From Guadua angustifolia (lineage: Eukaryota; Streptophyta; Magnoliopsida; Poales; Poaceae): a DNA stretch of 64,000 nt. How positions within the stretch are numbered: the first letter of the stretch is position 1; every line of letters begins with the position of its first letter. Under the pieces are notes generated by a model that saw only the letters and a list, made by a program, of their open reading frames with translations, did no database searches and was not told the DNA's origin. The DNA lies in contig JAYEVE010000231.1 in NCBI GenBank assembly GCA_036346375.1, positions 744,001-808,000 on the forward strand, given 5' to 3'. A program made the position numbers and the translations under genes. This document shows, one piece after another, positions 1 to 9,767 of this stretch.

Positions 1-508
1 GGACTTGGTTCATAATAACCCAGGCTCGCATGTCAGTGCAATGGTAGTTTTTGGATTTACTTTTATTCGGTTAATTAGATTAATGACATTAGCCGATGCA
101 ATAATTAGTATTTTTAGTATAAAAATAATTCTTGTAATCCGGTATTTTCAATTTTGAGGTTTTTATGATTTTTCAATCTTCCGCGAGCTCGTTACCTCTC
201 ATACGAGCTCCGATTGAAGTGATCCAAATTTCCAAAAATTTGTAAAATTGAGATCTATTTAATGATGAATTTTATTTGATTTTTTCAGTTCATTTGCTCT
301 CAGTTTGATGTTTAATTTGTTTTCTCTCTCGTTACCAAGACCAAGGTCCAGAGCAAGAATAAGGGCTTTATTAAGGCAAGTTGTCCTTTGATCATATTGA
401 ACACATGCTTATAAAATTGCTTTATTGTTTTTACCTTATTGCATATTATTTCATGTATACAACTGTTTCGAAATAATTTGGGATTTAGCAAATATACCAA
501 TTTGATCT
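1..508 (+). repeat. Element D 5' LTR, left portion
   Basis: This stretch is nearly collinear with 20334-20839, the 3' LTR of the same element. The 5' copy lacks about 45 bases present at 20657-20705 of the 3' copy. The match stops at about position 462; the last 46 bases before element A have no partner. The LTR resumes at 12397 after element A. Confidence 0.85.
504..508. repeat. Target site duplication of element A (left)
   Basis: GATCT directly precedes the TG of the left LTR and is repeated exactly at 12392-12396 after the CA of the right LTR. Confidence 0.9.
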
Positions 509-749
509 TGTCGGCGTGTTTGTGTCAGACAGTATTAATTCAAGTGTATAACCAAGTTTCGGTAGGGGGGTCTTCGCAGCTGCGTCACTCTCGGCTCTCT
601 TCTCTACTCTCTTCGTGTGATGAGCAGGACAGGAAGCTCAAGAACACACGGGAGCACACAAGGAACACACAGGATTTACCCAGGTTCAAGCCCCCAATGC
701 GGGTAACAGCGCTACGTCCTGCTCAAGCTCGTGTTGCTCTAGTATTCTG

Positions 750-791
750 CTTGCTCTTCATTGTGAACTGCTTGCTCTTCATTGTGAACTG
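750..791. repeat. 21-bp tandem duplication inside A 3' LTR
   Basis: Two identical 21-bp units lie at 750-770 and 771-791. The partner LTR has one unit, so the duplication arose after insertion or during the last reverse transcription. Confidence 0.85.
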
Positions 792-1317
792 ATCGAATGA
801 CCGACCTCCTCCCTCTCATGCACGCTAGCTCGCTTATATACTCCCGGGACTAGCTAGGGCAGGCAGAGGGGGTGGTTTTATATTGATTACATTGACTGTG
901 TCTAGTCCTGTCACTACTGTCCCTCAGAGCCTCTTTGTCCACACCGTTGCTTGACATCGCCTGTGTTCGGACCGCCCGAGAGGAGGGGTTCGGACGCTAC
1001 GTGACGAATGCCTGGTACACGCGTCACCCCATCTTGCCCGAGGTGGTGTAGATGGAATGGGAGTTGGTGAAGCTGGCTCAGTCAGAGGGACATGACATCA
1101 TGGCGTTAGGGAGCCACGCCTATTTAATGGCCTTCAGGCACACCACAACGGCTCCCCGCACATTGAATGGCTTCCATGTGCATTTATAGCTCCCATGCGC
1201 ATTGAATGGCTTCCATGCGTATTTAATGGCTATGATACGTTGTGATCCTGGCGAATGCTTCGGGCGGAAGCCTTCCTAGCTCTGTTTGCGTGGTCGGCTA
1301 GAATGGGCTGGCTGCTC

Positions 1318-1389
1318 GTCGGGCAGCCACGTGGCCTGGTTGCCCGACTGCTTGTCGGGCAGCCACGTGTCCTGGTCGTCCATGGTCGT
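1318..1389. repeat. 36-bp imperfect tandem duplication inside A 3' LTR
   Basis: Units of about 36 bp begin at 1318 and 1354, each holding a CACGTG motif. The other LTR has only one unit. Confidence 0.75.
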
Positions 1390-1606
1390 GGTCTGGTCGC
1401 CCGGGGCTGGGACCTGGTTGGCCAGCAGCCCATCGGGCGACCACGTGTCCTGGTCACCCGGGGTTGGGACCTGGTCGGCCACCGAGCCTTTCTTCAGCAT
1501 GTTGAGTCCTTTACATAGGACCTTCTTCTTTTTGTATCTTGCGTACGCGGTCCCACCTGGTAGCGGTGGAGAGAGTACCAATACCCCGGTGTAGAATACA
1601 CCGACA

Positions 1607-1617
1607 GTAGCCCTGGA
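1607..1617 (-). other. Degenerate polypurine tract of element A
   Basis: Read on the minus strand, the bases next to the 3' LTR end in GGGCTAC just before TGTCGG. The same GGGCTAC-TGTCGG junction is seen at 34401-34417, and it fits the plus-strand primer site of this retrotransposon group. The tract is not purely purine. Confidence 0.55.
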
Positions 1618-1830
1618 TACGCCCTGGAGCGCACCCTAGAAGATTTTGGAGATATTCTTTGACCTGGGCGCGGTCCTGGACGGGTTCTTCACCTGTACAT
1701 GCACCCGTACAGATTCTCTCTGCAATCGCCGCAACTCTTCAGGTCTTGTCGCCCCGCACCATTATTATCTTTTTGCGAACTGTCGGTTCGTGGGGGCATG
1801 ACTCCTCGCATCCTGAAGCCGTGAACGGCT

Positions 1831-1838
1831 TATAAATA
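1831..1838 (+). promoter_or_regulatory. TATA box of the antisense ORF in element A
   Basis: TATAAATA lies 102 bases before the ATG at 1940 on the strand opposite gag-pol, about 225 bases inside the LTR edge. Element C has TATAAA at an equivalent place (54047). A core promoter role is inferred. Confidence 0.6.
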
Positions 1839-1939
1839 GGCATGTTCACCCCTCCACGATCCGCACTCCTGTCGCTTTCCTCTTCTTTGCTTCCTTTGTC
1901 TTCTTCGCAGTCACGGCACCAAAACATCACTCTAGCCAT

Positions 1940-4084
1940 ATGGCTCCGCCGCTTCCCCCCTCGGCTATGGATGAGTCAAAGTTGGGGAACATTCTTTGCC
2001 TGGCCCCTGATGGGACCCTCCGCCTTAGGGCAGGCACCGTCGCGCCGAAATGCAACCCAGGGGAGGTAATTACCTTCGTCTAGGCGCTGGTGGCGGGCAT
2101 GATGCCGCCCTACTCCGAGTTCTTCCTCACTGTTCTCCACTTCTACGAGATCCACCATCTTCATCTCACCCCCAACTCCATCTTCGCACACCTCTACGAA
2201 ATGTTCATGGGGCTGATCCCAAATCTTCCTCTCTTTCGATACTTCTATACTCTCCACGGCCTCACCAACGGTAGGGTCGTGGGGAGTTACCATTTCCGCC
2301 TCCGCGATGGCTCAACCTCCCGCTACATCTCCCTCCAGATGAAGAGCACCTGGAAGATGTGGCAAAACGAGTGGCTGTACATTGCTGACGATAGTGGACT
2401 CGACGTCCTGGAGCTACTGTCGGTACCAGCAGCCGCCATCAACAACTGGGGTTCCCTCGTCGAGGAGACAATGGAACTCCGGTCCATGGTGGCCCGCATC
2501 GACCAGTTACGGGCCTCCAAACTGACCGGGGCGCTGGTCGTCGGGGACTTCGTGACCCGACGGATCAGCCCTCTGTGACGACGCGTCAGGCCAGCTTGGC
2601 AGTACATCGGCGATGACGACGTGACCCGCACGTATCCAGGCCGTAAGTCTTCGCCAATTTTTTGCTTGCCGTGCCTTCGTTGTCGCCAACAGCTGATTGA
2701 TATCTTTTGTCTTTTGCCAGGCGCTAGGAACTTGAGTGCCACCAGGGTCGAGGCTTGGATGACCGGGTTGCTTCCGCAAATGCCAAGCAGCCTGGTCTGC
2801 CCGACCGATGCCCAACCGCTTTGCCAACTACCGTCGGTGGAGCGACTCGCGATCATCAGAAGCTTCCCTTCGATGGACTCCACCGGGAGGGCTATGATAC
2901 CACCTCGAGCCCCCTTGACGATCAGGGGGAGTCCGGTTCCTGCTGGTGACCAAGGCGCAGGGAAACGGTTGGCCACTGCCGACGCTTTGGGCCCGGACCC
3001 GAAGAGACCCTACGTCGTGGGCATCTCTTCTGTTCCCAGCCCTTCCGTGTTGTCGAGCATGGCAGGGGTTGGGTCTTTTGCTGGCGTCACCGCACCTTAC
3101 GGTGTGAAGGACGTTCTTGTACCGCCACCGCCTCGCCCCAAAGATCGACACGGTGCGGCGACGGCAAAGCGCCGAACCCAAGAGTGGTCTAGCGCTTCGC
3201 GCTTCTTTCGTCTGCTTCGGGGGCACTTCTGTCACGTATGCTTCTTTTCTTGGCGTATTTTTCCGTTTGCTGTTGTTAACTCCCATTCTTGGTGTCTTCA
3301 GAGTGGGCCCCCAAGGCAGTGCAGGTGGTCGGATGACCACGCCGTCTGCCACCACTAGGGTCACCACCCTGCAGCTGCCATCTGCCCAATCATTGGGCAG
3401 ACCGAAGCTGCTCACGCCGGGGTGGTCACCTCCTGCTCGGCCACTTCGTGTGCTCCCTCCGCGCTCGCCAGCCTGGTCGCCGAGTTAGCCGTGGCGACCT
3501 CCCTCCACGACAAGCAGATGACATCGTTACGGGAGGAGCTGGTGTTAGCGAAGGCTGAAAAGACATTACTGGTGGCCCGAGCTGAAGCCGCCGAGGCCTA
3601 GGCGAAGGGTGCCGAAGAGAAATGTGACACGTTGCGCACGGAGACGGGCTGCAATCTGCACAACCTTATCACCATGCTCCGCCTCGCGTTTAGGCGCATG
3701 GTCAGCAGCTTGCAGCCGCTGTTGGTGATGGTGAACGGCCTGCTAGTGGAGTCAGCGGCACACTATGCTCACAGCAGCACCCTTGTCGCTGAAGCCCTCG
3801 CCGGCCTTCCTGCCGCCTTGGCAGACCGCTCTGCCTGGGTGGGGCGGGAAACCGCGATCGCCACAGCGGCCTTCGTCTTGATGTGCTGCGCCCGCCGCGA
3901 CAACTCCTTCAACCCCCTGGCGACTGTCACCGGGGTGGAGTGTGACCCCACCCAGGCGCTGGCGCGGGTGCGCGAGGTAGCAGAACACGTAGTGGGGCTG
4001 ATGGAGATGGGTCCTCCACCCACCGCTGACACAGAGGAAGGAACCGGGGATGATACCAGCAATATTGAGATCGTCGACGATTAG
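1940..4084 (+). pseudogene. Antisense ORF of element A (putative gypsy-type, PF04195-like)
   Basis: An intron-containing ORF on the strand opposite gag-pol. Exon 1 starts at ATG 1940 and reads through the segment with HHLHLTPNSIFAHLYEMF, resembling the Pfam family called putative gypsy type transposon (PF04195, Transposase_28), which despite its name is not a shown transposase. TAG at 2081 and TGA at 2576 interrupt an otherwise good frame. A GT-AG intron (2643-2720) follows, then a proline-rich exon with KRLATADALGPDPKRP, probably a second intron ending at 3300, and a last exon with a short coiled-coil-like Glu/Ala/Lys stretch (about 3510-3640, one TAG) ending at TAG 4082. The molecular function of these ORFs is unknown. 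Exon limits after 2721 are inferred. Confidence 0.65.
2643..2720 (+). other. Likely spliceosomal intron in the antisense ORF
   Basis: GTAAGT opens this 78-base stretch and a pyrimidine-rich TTTTGCCAG closes it. Coding-like sequence continues on both sides. Element C shows a similar intron at about 54872-54945. Confidence 0.6.
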
Positions 4085-4468
4085 TCCAGGTGACTGCCTT
4101 TGCCGTCTTCCTTCTTCTGTGTAAGCATGTATATAGGCCTTTCATCCAATATGAATGAAAATACTTTGCTTTTACCTGTTGTCTTGCGTGTGCTTGCTTG
4201 TGATTGGTTCGATCCAGTGCTAGGCGACCTGCCCCCGAGCATTTTGCACGGACCCTCTGGGCGACCAGGTGGATCGACATTTAGGAGTCTTTTCTGCAAT
4301 CACACAGAACCGCTCCAAATACGGGACAAGGTTAAACCACGCTTATTTGGAAATAAACAAGCAAATAGGCACGCAAAGGCTAAGTCCTAGCCATCAAGTG
4401 GGCAGGAAGTGCATACTAGGTTGTCATTTTCCTATCACCATTCAGAGCTTAATCCCTTGTACTTTACC

Positions 4469-5290
4469 GGGACTAGACCAAGGAACTGTGAGGCTAGGGA
4501 GCAGGTCGTGTAGAGGCGGGGCAAATGGTGAGCGGAACTTGGCCGCGAAGCACCATGGTGGGCGGAGCATGGCCGCAGTGCACTAGGCCACACGCACCTG
4601 CTAGGCGCCTGTCCGGGCTCAGCACAGAAGCTGGGAGTCCACGGTATTGCCAAGGGACCCTTGCCATACCTTTGGACCAGACCAGAGAACTATGGGGCTA
4701 GGGAGCAGGTCGTGTAGAGGTGGGGCAAATGGTGAGTGGAACTCGGCCGCGAAGCACCATGGTGGGCGGAGCATGGCCCACAGCCAAGACCAGGCCACAT
4801 GCACCGCTAGGCGCCTTGCCCAAGCTCGGCCTAAACCGGGGTTTAAAGGGGTTGCCAAGGGGCTATCAGGTTACTGGTACTTATGACATCCAAGTATGGC
4901 ACAAACCCAATAGGCTTAAGCAAGTTGAATGGATCAAAATGATAATCAACTGCATACTGAGCATGTGGGATGCCCGGGATCAGCCAGAGAAGAGTGTAAC
5001 CACCTGCTGGCTGACCCGGGGTGAGGCCACGGAAGACTTACATCATGTCGAGCATCGCTCGCTGGGTTGTCATTTCCCGTTGCCATCCGGGACTTATGCT
5101 CTTGCCATCTTTATGAGACCAAGCCAGAGAACTACGGGGCAAGGGAGCAGGTCACTAGAGGCGGGGCAAATGGTGAGCAGAACTTGGCCGCGAAGCACCA
5201 TGGTGGGTGAAGCATGGCCGTAGCGCACCAGGCCGCACGCACCTGCTAAGCACCTGTCCGGGCCAGGCGCAGGAGCTGGGGGTACATGTT
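4469..5290. repeat. Three dispersed direct repeats of about 175 bp
   Basis: Copies at about 4469-4646, 4674-4845 and 5115-5290 share a core with GGGAGCAGGTC and GCGAAGCACCATGGTGGG. The first two are about 204 bases apart; the third follows after 440 bases. The sequence before copy 1 (from 4391) also resembles that before copy 3 (from 5041), so the unit may be larger. They lie between the antisense ORF and the pol end. No coding role is visible. Confidence 0.8.
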
Positions 5291-5348
5291 ATGGTCAAGG
5301 AGCCGTCGGGATACTGGCATGCATGACACCCGTATGAGGTGAGTTCAG

Positions 5349-6420
5349 GCGTAGAACATCTGCAGCAGTTCTATATTATGTGAGTTCACCAGCTCCCGAC
5401 CGTCTTTCGCGGCTAATCGAACCACCCCGGGCCGTGAGACCACCTTGAAGGGGCCTTCCCAGTGGGGAGACAGTTTGTCACGGCCCGCCTGCGGTGGAAT
5501 TCAGCACAAGATGAGGTCACCTACCGCTAGTGTTCTCTCATGGACCCGGGTGGCGTGGTAGCGCTGGAGACTTTGTTGGTACTAGGCAGCGCGAAGTGCG
5601 GCCTGATCTCGTACTTTCTCTCGAAAGTTGACGTCATCTTGGCATCGGTCTTCTTGGTCTTCTTCGTTGAAGGCGCTTCTGTATGTGAGTCCAAGGAGAC
5701 CTCGAGGGCAAGACACACGGCGCCAGAGACTAGGAAGAACTGAGTCTCCCCACACACGTGCCGGGTGTGGTTCGGAGAGACCACAAAGACCATCTAAGCT
5801 CTTCCGCCCATTGTGCTCCGCGCTTACGGAGCCTGTCGAACGCCCTGGTCTTGAGGCCCCTTAGGACCAGTGCGTTGGAGCGCTCAGCTTGTCCATTGCT
5901 TCGCAGATGGGCCACGAAGGCAAAACACACCTTGGTGCCCATCTCTTCGCAGAAATCTAGAAACGCTTCACTGGTGAATTGGGTGTCATTGTCGGTGATG
6001 ATACGGTTGGCAACTCCAAAACGAGTGAAGATCCCGTGCATGAACCTGATAGCAGTAGAGGCCGTAATGGCGCGCACTACTTCGGCTTCGACCCATTTGG
6101 TGAACTTGTCGATGGCGACGAACAAGTGGGTGAAGCACCCTGTGGCCCGCGAGAATGGACCCAGGATATCCAGCCCCCAGACCGCAAAAGGCCATGAGAG
6201 TGGGATGGTTTGCAGAGCTTGGGCCGGAAGGTGGGTCTGCTTGGCGTGGAATTGGCACGCCTCACAACTCCTTACCAGCTCACAAGCATCCTGGAGGGCA
6301 GTAGGCCAATAGAATCCCTAGCGGTAAGCTTTACCGACCAAAGGTCCGACTAGACATATGGCTCCGTGACATGCCCCCATGGATATCGAGAGCGCTTTCG
6401 CCTCGCTGCCCGAGTGATGC
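5349..6420 (-). pseudogene. Element A integrase
   Basis: Integrase joins retrotransposon cDNA to the host chromosome. On the minus strand a weak N-terminal zinc region is followed by SCEACQFHAKQTHLP, then the core with all three catalytic acids: VAIDKFTKW, ITDNDTQF and SNGQAER. The C-terminal part (about 5349-5560) has KLSPHWEGPFKV and the terminal motif NSHNIELLQMFYA, as in Tat integrases. An in-frame stop lies near 6318 and a frame change near 5730. The core at 5730-6125 is open for 131 codons. Confidence 0.85.
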
Positions 6421-6639
6421 ACTTCAGAGAATTTTGTTTTTACTCTGGCGATATAGGTCCCCACCTATCAGAGTATAGCACTTGGCCTTGCGTGTAATTC
6501 TCTCAGCTGAAGCATCATCATCGGGGATCACTTGATCACACAGGAGGATGGGATTCATCCACTAACCCCCCCGACCAAGTGTGGCGATCATGTGGTGATC
6601 GCCTGGGTACTCCGCCTAGCCGAGCGTTTCCACCAATAC

Positions 6640-7140
6640 TGCGTTGGCGGTGTTACCGTTCTGCCTCTCTGAACCGGGGCATATAGCAGCCGCGTCGTTG
6701 ACCCCGCCATAGTTAGGGGTCAAGACAGGTTCGTTGACTCCTCGCGCAGAACCAGGGGATATGGCAGCCGCATCGTCGGCCCCGCCGAAGCTGGGAACCA
6801 AGACATGTGTGGTGCCTCCTTGCCCGGAATTGGAGGACGGAATAGCCGCACCATTGGCCCCGTCGGAGTTGGGGGTTGCAATGGACAGTCGCGCAAACCT
6901 TCTTTCGAAGAGTTGGACCGGAACCGACCCGTCATTGGCCCCGCCGGAGACTGAGGTGACAATAGACTGTCGGGCACTATCGTCCCCGCTGAAGACCGGG
7001 GAAGCGATAGACGGTCTCACGAGACTCCTTTCGGAGGGGCGGACTAGAATAATAGCGCCATCGGCCTCGCCGGAGTTGGGGGCAGCGATGGATGGTTGGG
7101 CAAGCCTTTCTTCGAAGACTCCAACTGGAACAGAAGCCTT
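6640..7140 (-). other. Low-complexity linker between second RNase H and integrase
   Basis: An open minus-strand stretch, continuous with the end of the second RNase H, encodes imperfect repeats of a Ser/Pro/Gly/Ala/Asp-rich unit (for example SIATPNSDGANGA and SIAAPNSGEADGA) with a recurrent F/S-E-R-R/S element. It looks like expansion of a short unit. No domain is recognised. Confidence 0.6.
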
Positions 7141-7142
7141 TG

Positions 7143-7530
7143 ACGAGGCGAGCTGCGAAAGCTTGTCCGCCAAATGATTGTCACACCGGGGGATATGGAT
7201 GTACCCCAGCCCATCGAAGTGGCGCTCCATCCTCCTGACTTCCGCCAAGTAGGCGGCCGTCATGGGATCAGAGCACTGGAACTCCTTTCGTGCTTGCTTG
7301 ACAACGAGTAGAGAGTCACCCTTGATGTACAGATGTCAGATGCCGAGCGTAGCGGCGGCTCATAGCCCCGCCAGCAGCCCTTCATATTCGGCGATGTTGT
7401 TGGTCGCCTTGAAGTCCAAGACGATTAGGTACCGAAGGATGTCCCCGGTCGGGGAGAGCAGGACAAACCCAGCCCCCATGCCCTCGACCCGGAAAGAGCC
7501 GTTGAAGAACAGGGTCCACGGGGGGAGCGC
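7143..7530 (-). pseudogene. Element A second (archaeal-type) RNase H
   Basis: Tat elements carry an extra RNase H of archaeal type after the normal one; it is thought to degrade RNA in RNA:DNA hybrids. Here PPWTLFFNGSFR starts the domain, followed by GMGAGFVLLSPTGD, NNIAEYEGLLAGL, YIKGDSLLVVKQ and DNHLADKLSQLA. In family members I know the first motif is usually FDGS, so FNGS replaces a catalytic Asp with Asn. Stops follow EGLLAGL and near LGI. The domain is recognisable but very probably inactive. Confidence 0.75.
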
Positions 7531-7579
7531 GTGTGCTCCTTCAGCTTCAAGAGTGGAGGAGTCCACTCGATGACTTAAC

Positions 7580-8100
7580 TCGCCAACCTTGACTGATAGA
7601 TAGCGGTCTTGGCTAAACTTGAGGTAAAATTCGCCTAGTTTCACCGACCACTTGATGACGCGATCTTCGCTTTGCCAGGAGTATCTCTCGGCGGGTATTT
7701 GTGACCATCGTGATCTCCTGTCCCTAGAAGTAGTGTCGAAGCTTTCGGGACGCCACCAGAACAGCGTAGAGCATCTTCTGAGCTTGCGGATATCTGGTCT
7801 CCGCATCGGATAGCACTTTGCTGATGTAGTAGACTGGTCTCTGGACGCCTTTCCTCTCCGACACCAGCACCGCACTCACTACCATCGGGGTGGCCGCAAT
7901 ATATAGGAGCAGCGGCTCACCGGGAACAGGAGCGACCAGCATCGGGGGTGAGGAGAGGTATTTCTTCAGGTCTTCAAATGCTTGTTGGGCTTCAAGCGTC
8001 CGTTCAAAGTGGTTAGTGTTCTTCAATAGCTTGAACAAGAGGAGACTTCTCTCTCCCAGGTGGGCGATGAATCGCCCAAGGGACGTCAAGCAGCCAGTCA
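7580..8100 (-). pseudogene. Element A RNase H (retroviral-type)
   Basis: The minus strand encodes the connection and RNase H-like region: EDLKKYLSSPPMLVAPVPGE, LLLYIAATPMVVSAVLVSER and RPVYYISKVLSDAETRYPQ, then YAVLVASRKLRHYF. It directly follows the reverse transcriptase and precedes the archaeal-type RNase H. A frame change occurs near 7724-7740. Confidence 0.8.
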
Positions 8101-8109
8101 AACACTTGA

Positions 8110-8888
8110 CGTGCTTGAGTCTGGTCGGCGGCTTTACGTGTTTGATGGCCGCAATCTTGTTAGGATTGGCCTCAATGCCCTAACTGGACACGAGGAACCC
8201 CAACTGCTTCCCAGAAGGTACGCCAAAGATGTACTTCTCGGGGTTGATCTTCAAGTGATTCTTCCTGAGGTTGGCGAAGGTTTTGCCTAGATCCTCCATC
8301 AGCCCTTCACTCTTCTCAGATTTCACCACCAGGTCGTCGACGTATACCTCCAGGTTTCGTCCGACCTGTGGTCAAAAAGTGGCATGCATGGCACGCTGAT
8401 ACGTAGAACCGGCATTTTTTTAACCCAAATGGCATTCGAATGTAGCAATAAACACCCATAGGAGTTACAAACATGGTCTTCTCTTCATCTTCTTTCGCCA
8501 TGCTGATCTGGTAGTACTCGGAGTATGCATCCAAAAAGTACAACAGCTCACACCCCACCGTAGAGTCCACGATAAGGTCGATACGTGGCAAGGGGTACGG
8601 ATCCTTCGGGCAGGCCTTGTTGAGGTCGGTGAAGTCGACACACATTCGCCATTTCCCGTTGGATTTCTTAACGAGCATGGGGTTAGGAAGCCATTCGGGG
8701 TGAATGACTTCTCTGATGATACCCGCGTGCAACAGCTTCTCCACTTCCACACGGATGGCATCCTGACTCTCGGGGGCCTGGCGCCGGGCCTTTTGCTCGA
8801 CCGGGCGCGCCTCTAGGAGCGTTGCCAATTTGTGCTTGATCACCTCCCTGGGGACCCCGGTCATGTCGGACGGTTGCCAGGCAAACAC
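8110..8888 (-). pseudogene. Element A reverse transcriptase
   Basis: Reverse transcriptase makes cDNA from element RNA. Minus-strand motifs run in order: HPEWLPNPMLVKKSNGKWRM, CVDFTDLNKACPKDPYPLPR, LLYFLDAYSEYYQISM and MPFGLKK, then after a frameshift LEVYVDDLVVK with the catalytic YVDD at 8333-8344. The Ser-Glu-Tyr in DAYSEYYQ replaces the usual Ser-Gly-Tyr. The frameshift near 8420 and later stops make it inactive. Confidence 0.88.
8328..8355 (-). repeat. 28-base segment over YVDD, copied at 9139-9166
   Basis: This stretch codes for the catalytic loop and is found again, with one mismatch in 28 bases, at the protease end (9139-9166). Confidence 0.85.
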
Positions 8889-9138
8889 GTCTACGTTAGA
8901 CTAGAGAAAGGTGACGAGCACGTCTTCCTATTTGGCGCCAAGGTTGGCGCCTAGCTTGACGGTCCTTTCAGGCTCAGCCACGCTCAGGGAGACCACCTTA
9001 ACCTCACCGGATGGCCCGGGCGAGGCGCGGGTCCTCACTGGAGGGGCTCCCGAGTAGACAGCGTCAACCTGCTATGCACAGGTGGCGCCTGCCAGGTCCA
9101 AGGCTTGCTTGTCACAACGCAGGGCCTCTGGCTTGTCT

Positions 9139-9166
9139 ACCAGGTCATCGACGTATACCTCCAGGT
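9139..9166 (-). repeat. 28-base near-copy of the YVDD-coding segment
   Basis: It matches 8328-8355 with a single mismatch. It follows the conserved PGPGG of the protease, where the protein family normally has unrelated sequence, and in the local frame brings a stop. Confidence 0.85.
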
Positions 9167-9560
9167 CCCGGTATCTTCACCACCATATAGGCATAGTGGG
9201 TGGCCGCCATGAACCTGACCAACGCGGGTCGACCAAGCAAGGCGTTGTAGGGGAGGTCGATGTCGGCGACGTCGAAGTCCACTAACTCCGTGCGGTAGTT
9301 GTCCACGTTTCCGAAAGTGATGGGAAGGCGGACCAGACCCAGGGGCATTGAGCCAGCCCCCGAGGTGACTCCGTAGAAGTGGAGCATCGGGCAAAGCGCT
9401 CGCTCCGGGATCTGAAGAGCCTGGAATGCCCTGGGGATAGGAGGTTGATGGAGCTCCCCCTATCGATCAGCACGAGCCCAAGCTGCATGTTCCGAATCGT
9501 GAGCGAGACCACGATCGGAAGGTGCCCTAGGCCGGCGGTGCTCGTAGGGTGGTCGGCACG
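9145..9560 (-). pseudogene. Element A aspartic protease
   Basis: The retropepsin-like protease that would cut the Gag-Pol protein. The minus strand shows LPIVVSLTIRNMQLGLVLID, then RGSSINLL, so the active site is D-R-G instead of the usual D-G-G or D-S-G. After a frameshift come LVRLPITFGNVDNY, NALLGRPALVRFMAATHYAY and VVKIPGPGG, the conserved end of Tat proteases. Confidence 0.75.
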
Positions 9561-9767
9561 GCTGAAGGTGAACGGCTCCTCCGACCACCTCAACGGCCTA
9601 GCCGCTCCCACGCTTGGTACAACGGCGCAGACTTCCCTCATCAGGAGCTTGTACTTCGTGTTGGAGGCGTGGGTGGCCGAGCCGCTGGGCAGAGTCGTCA
9701 CCCTTGTCGTCATCATGAGGAGGGCGGCGTTCCCTGAGCCACGGCTCCACCTTCTCAAGCACGACCT

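Larger units (their letters stand above)
509..1606 (-). repeat. Element A 3' LTR
   Basis: This 1098-bp LTR starts TGTCGG and ends CCGACA and matches 11377-12391. It is longer than its partner partly because of a 21-bp and a 36-bp tandem duplication. Transition-type differences dominate the first 60 bases. Several CACGTG (G-box) hexamers lie at about 1329-1445; their function is unknown. Confidence 0.92.

Noticed and set aside
1230..1594. Several overlapping open frames in element A's LTR (and at 12009-12405)
   Set aside because: GC-rich LTR repeats give open frames on both strands; none resembles a protein and they are not kept equally in both LTRs.
1940..2578. Transposase, as the Pfam name of this domain might suggest
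   Set aside because: The frame has no catalytic motif of a transposase and lies in an LTR element; the name is historical.
4469..5290. Direct repeats considered as a CRISPR-like array
   Set aside because: Units are about 175 bp, imperfect and in a plant retrotransposon; there are no short repeats with unique spacers.
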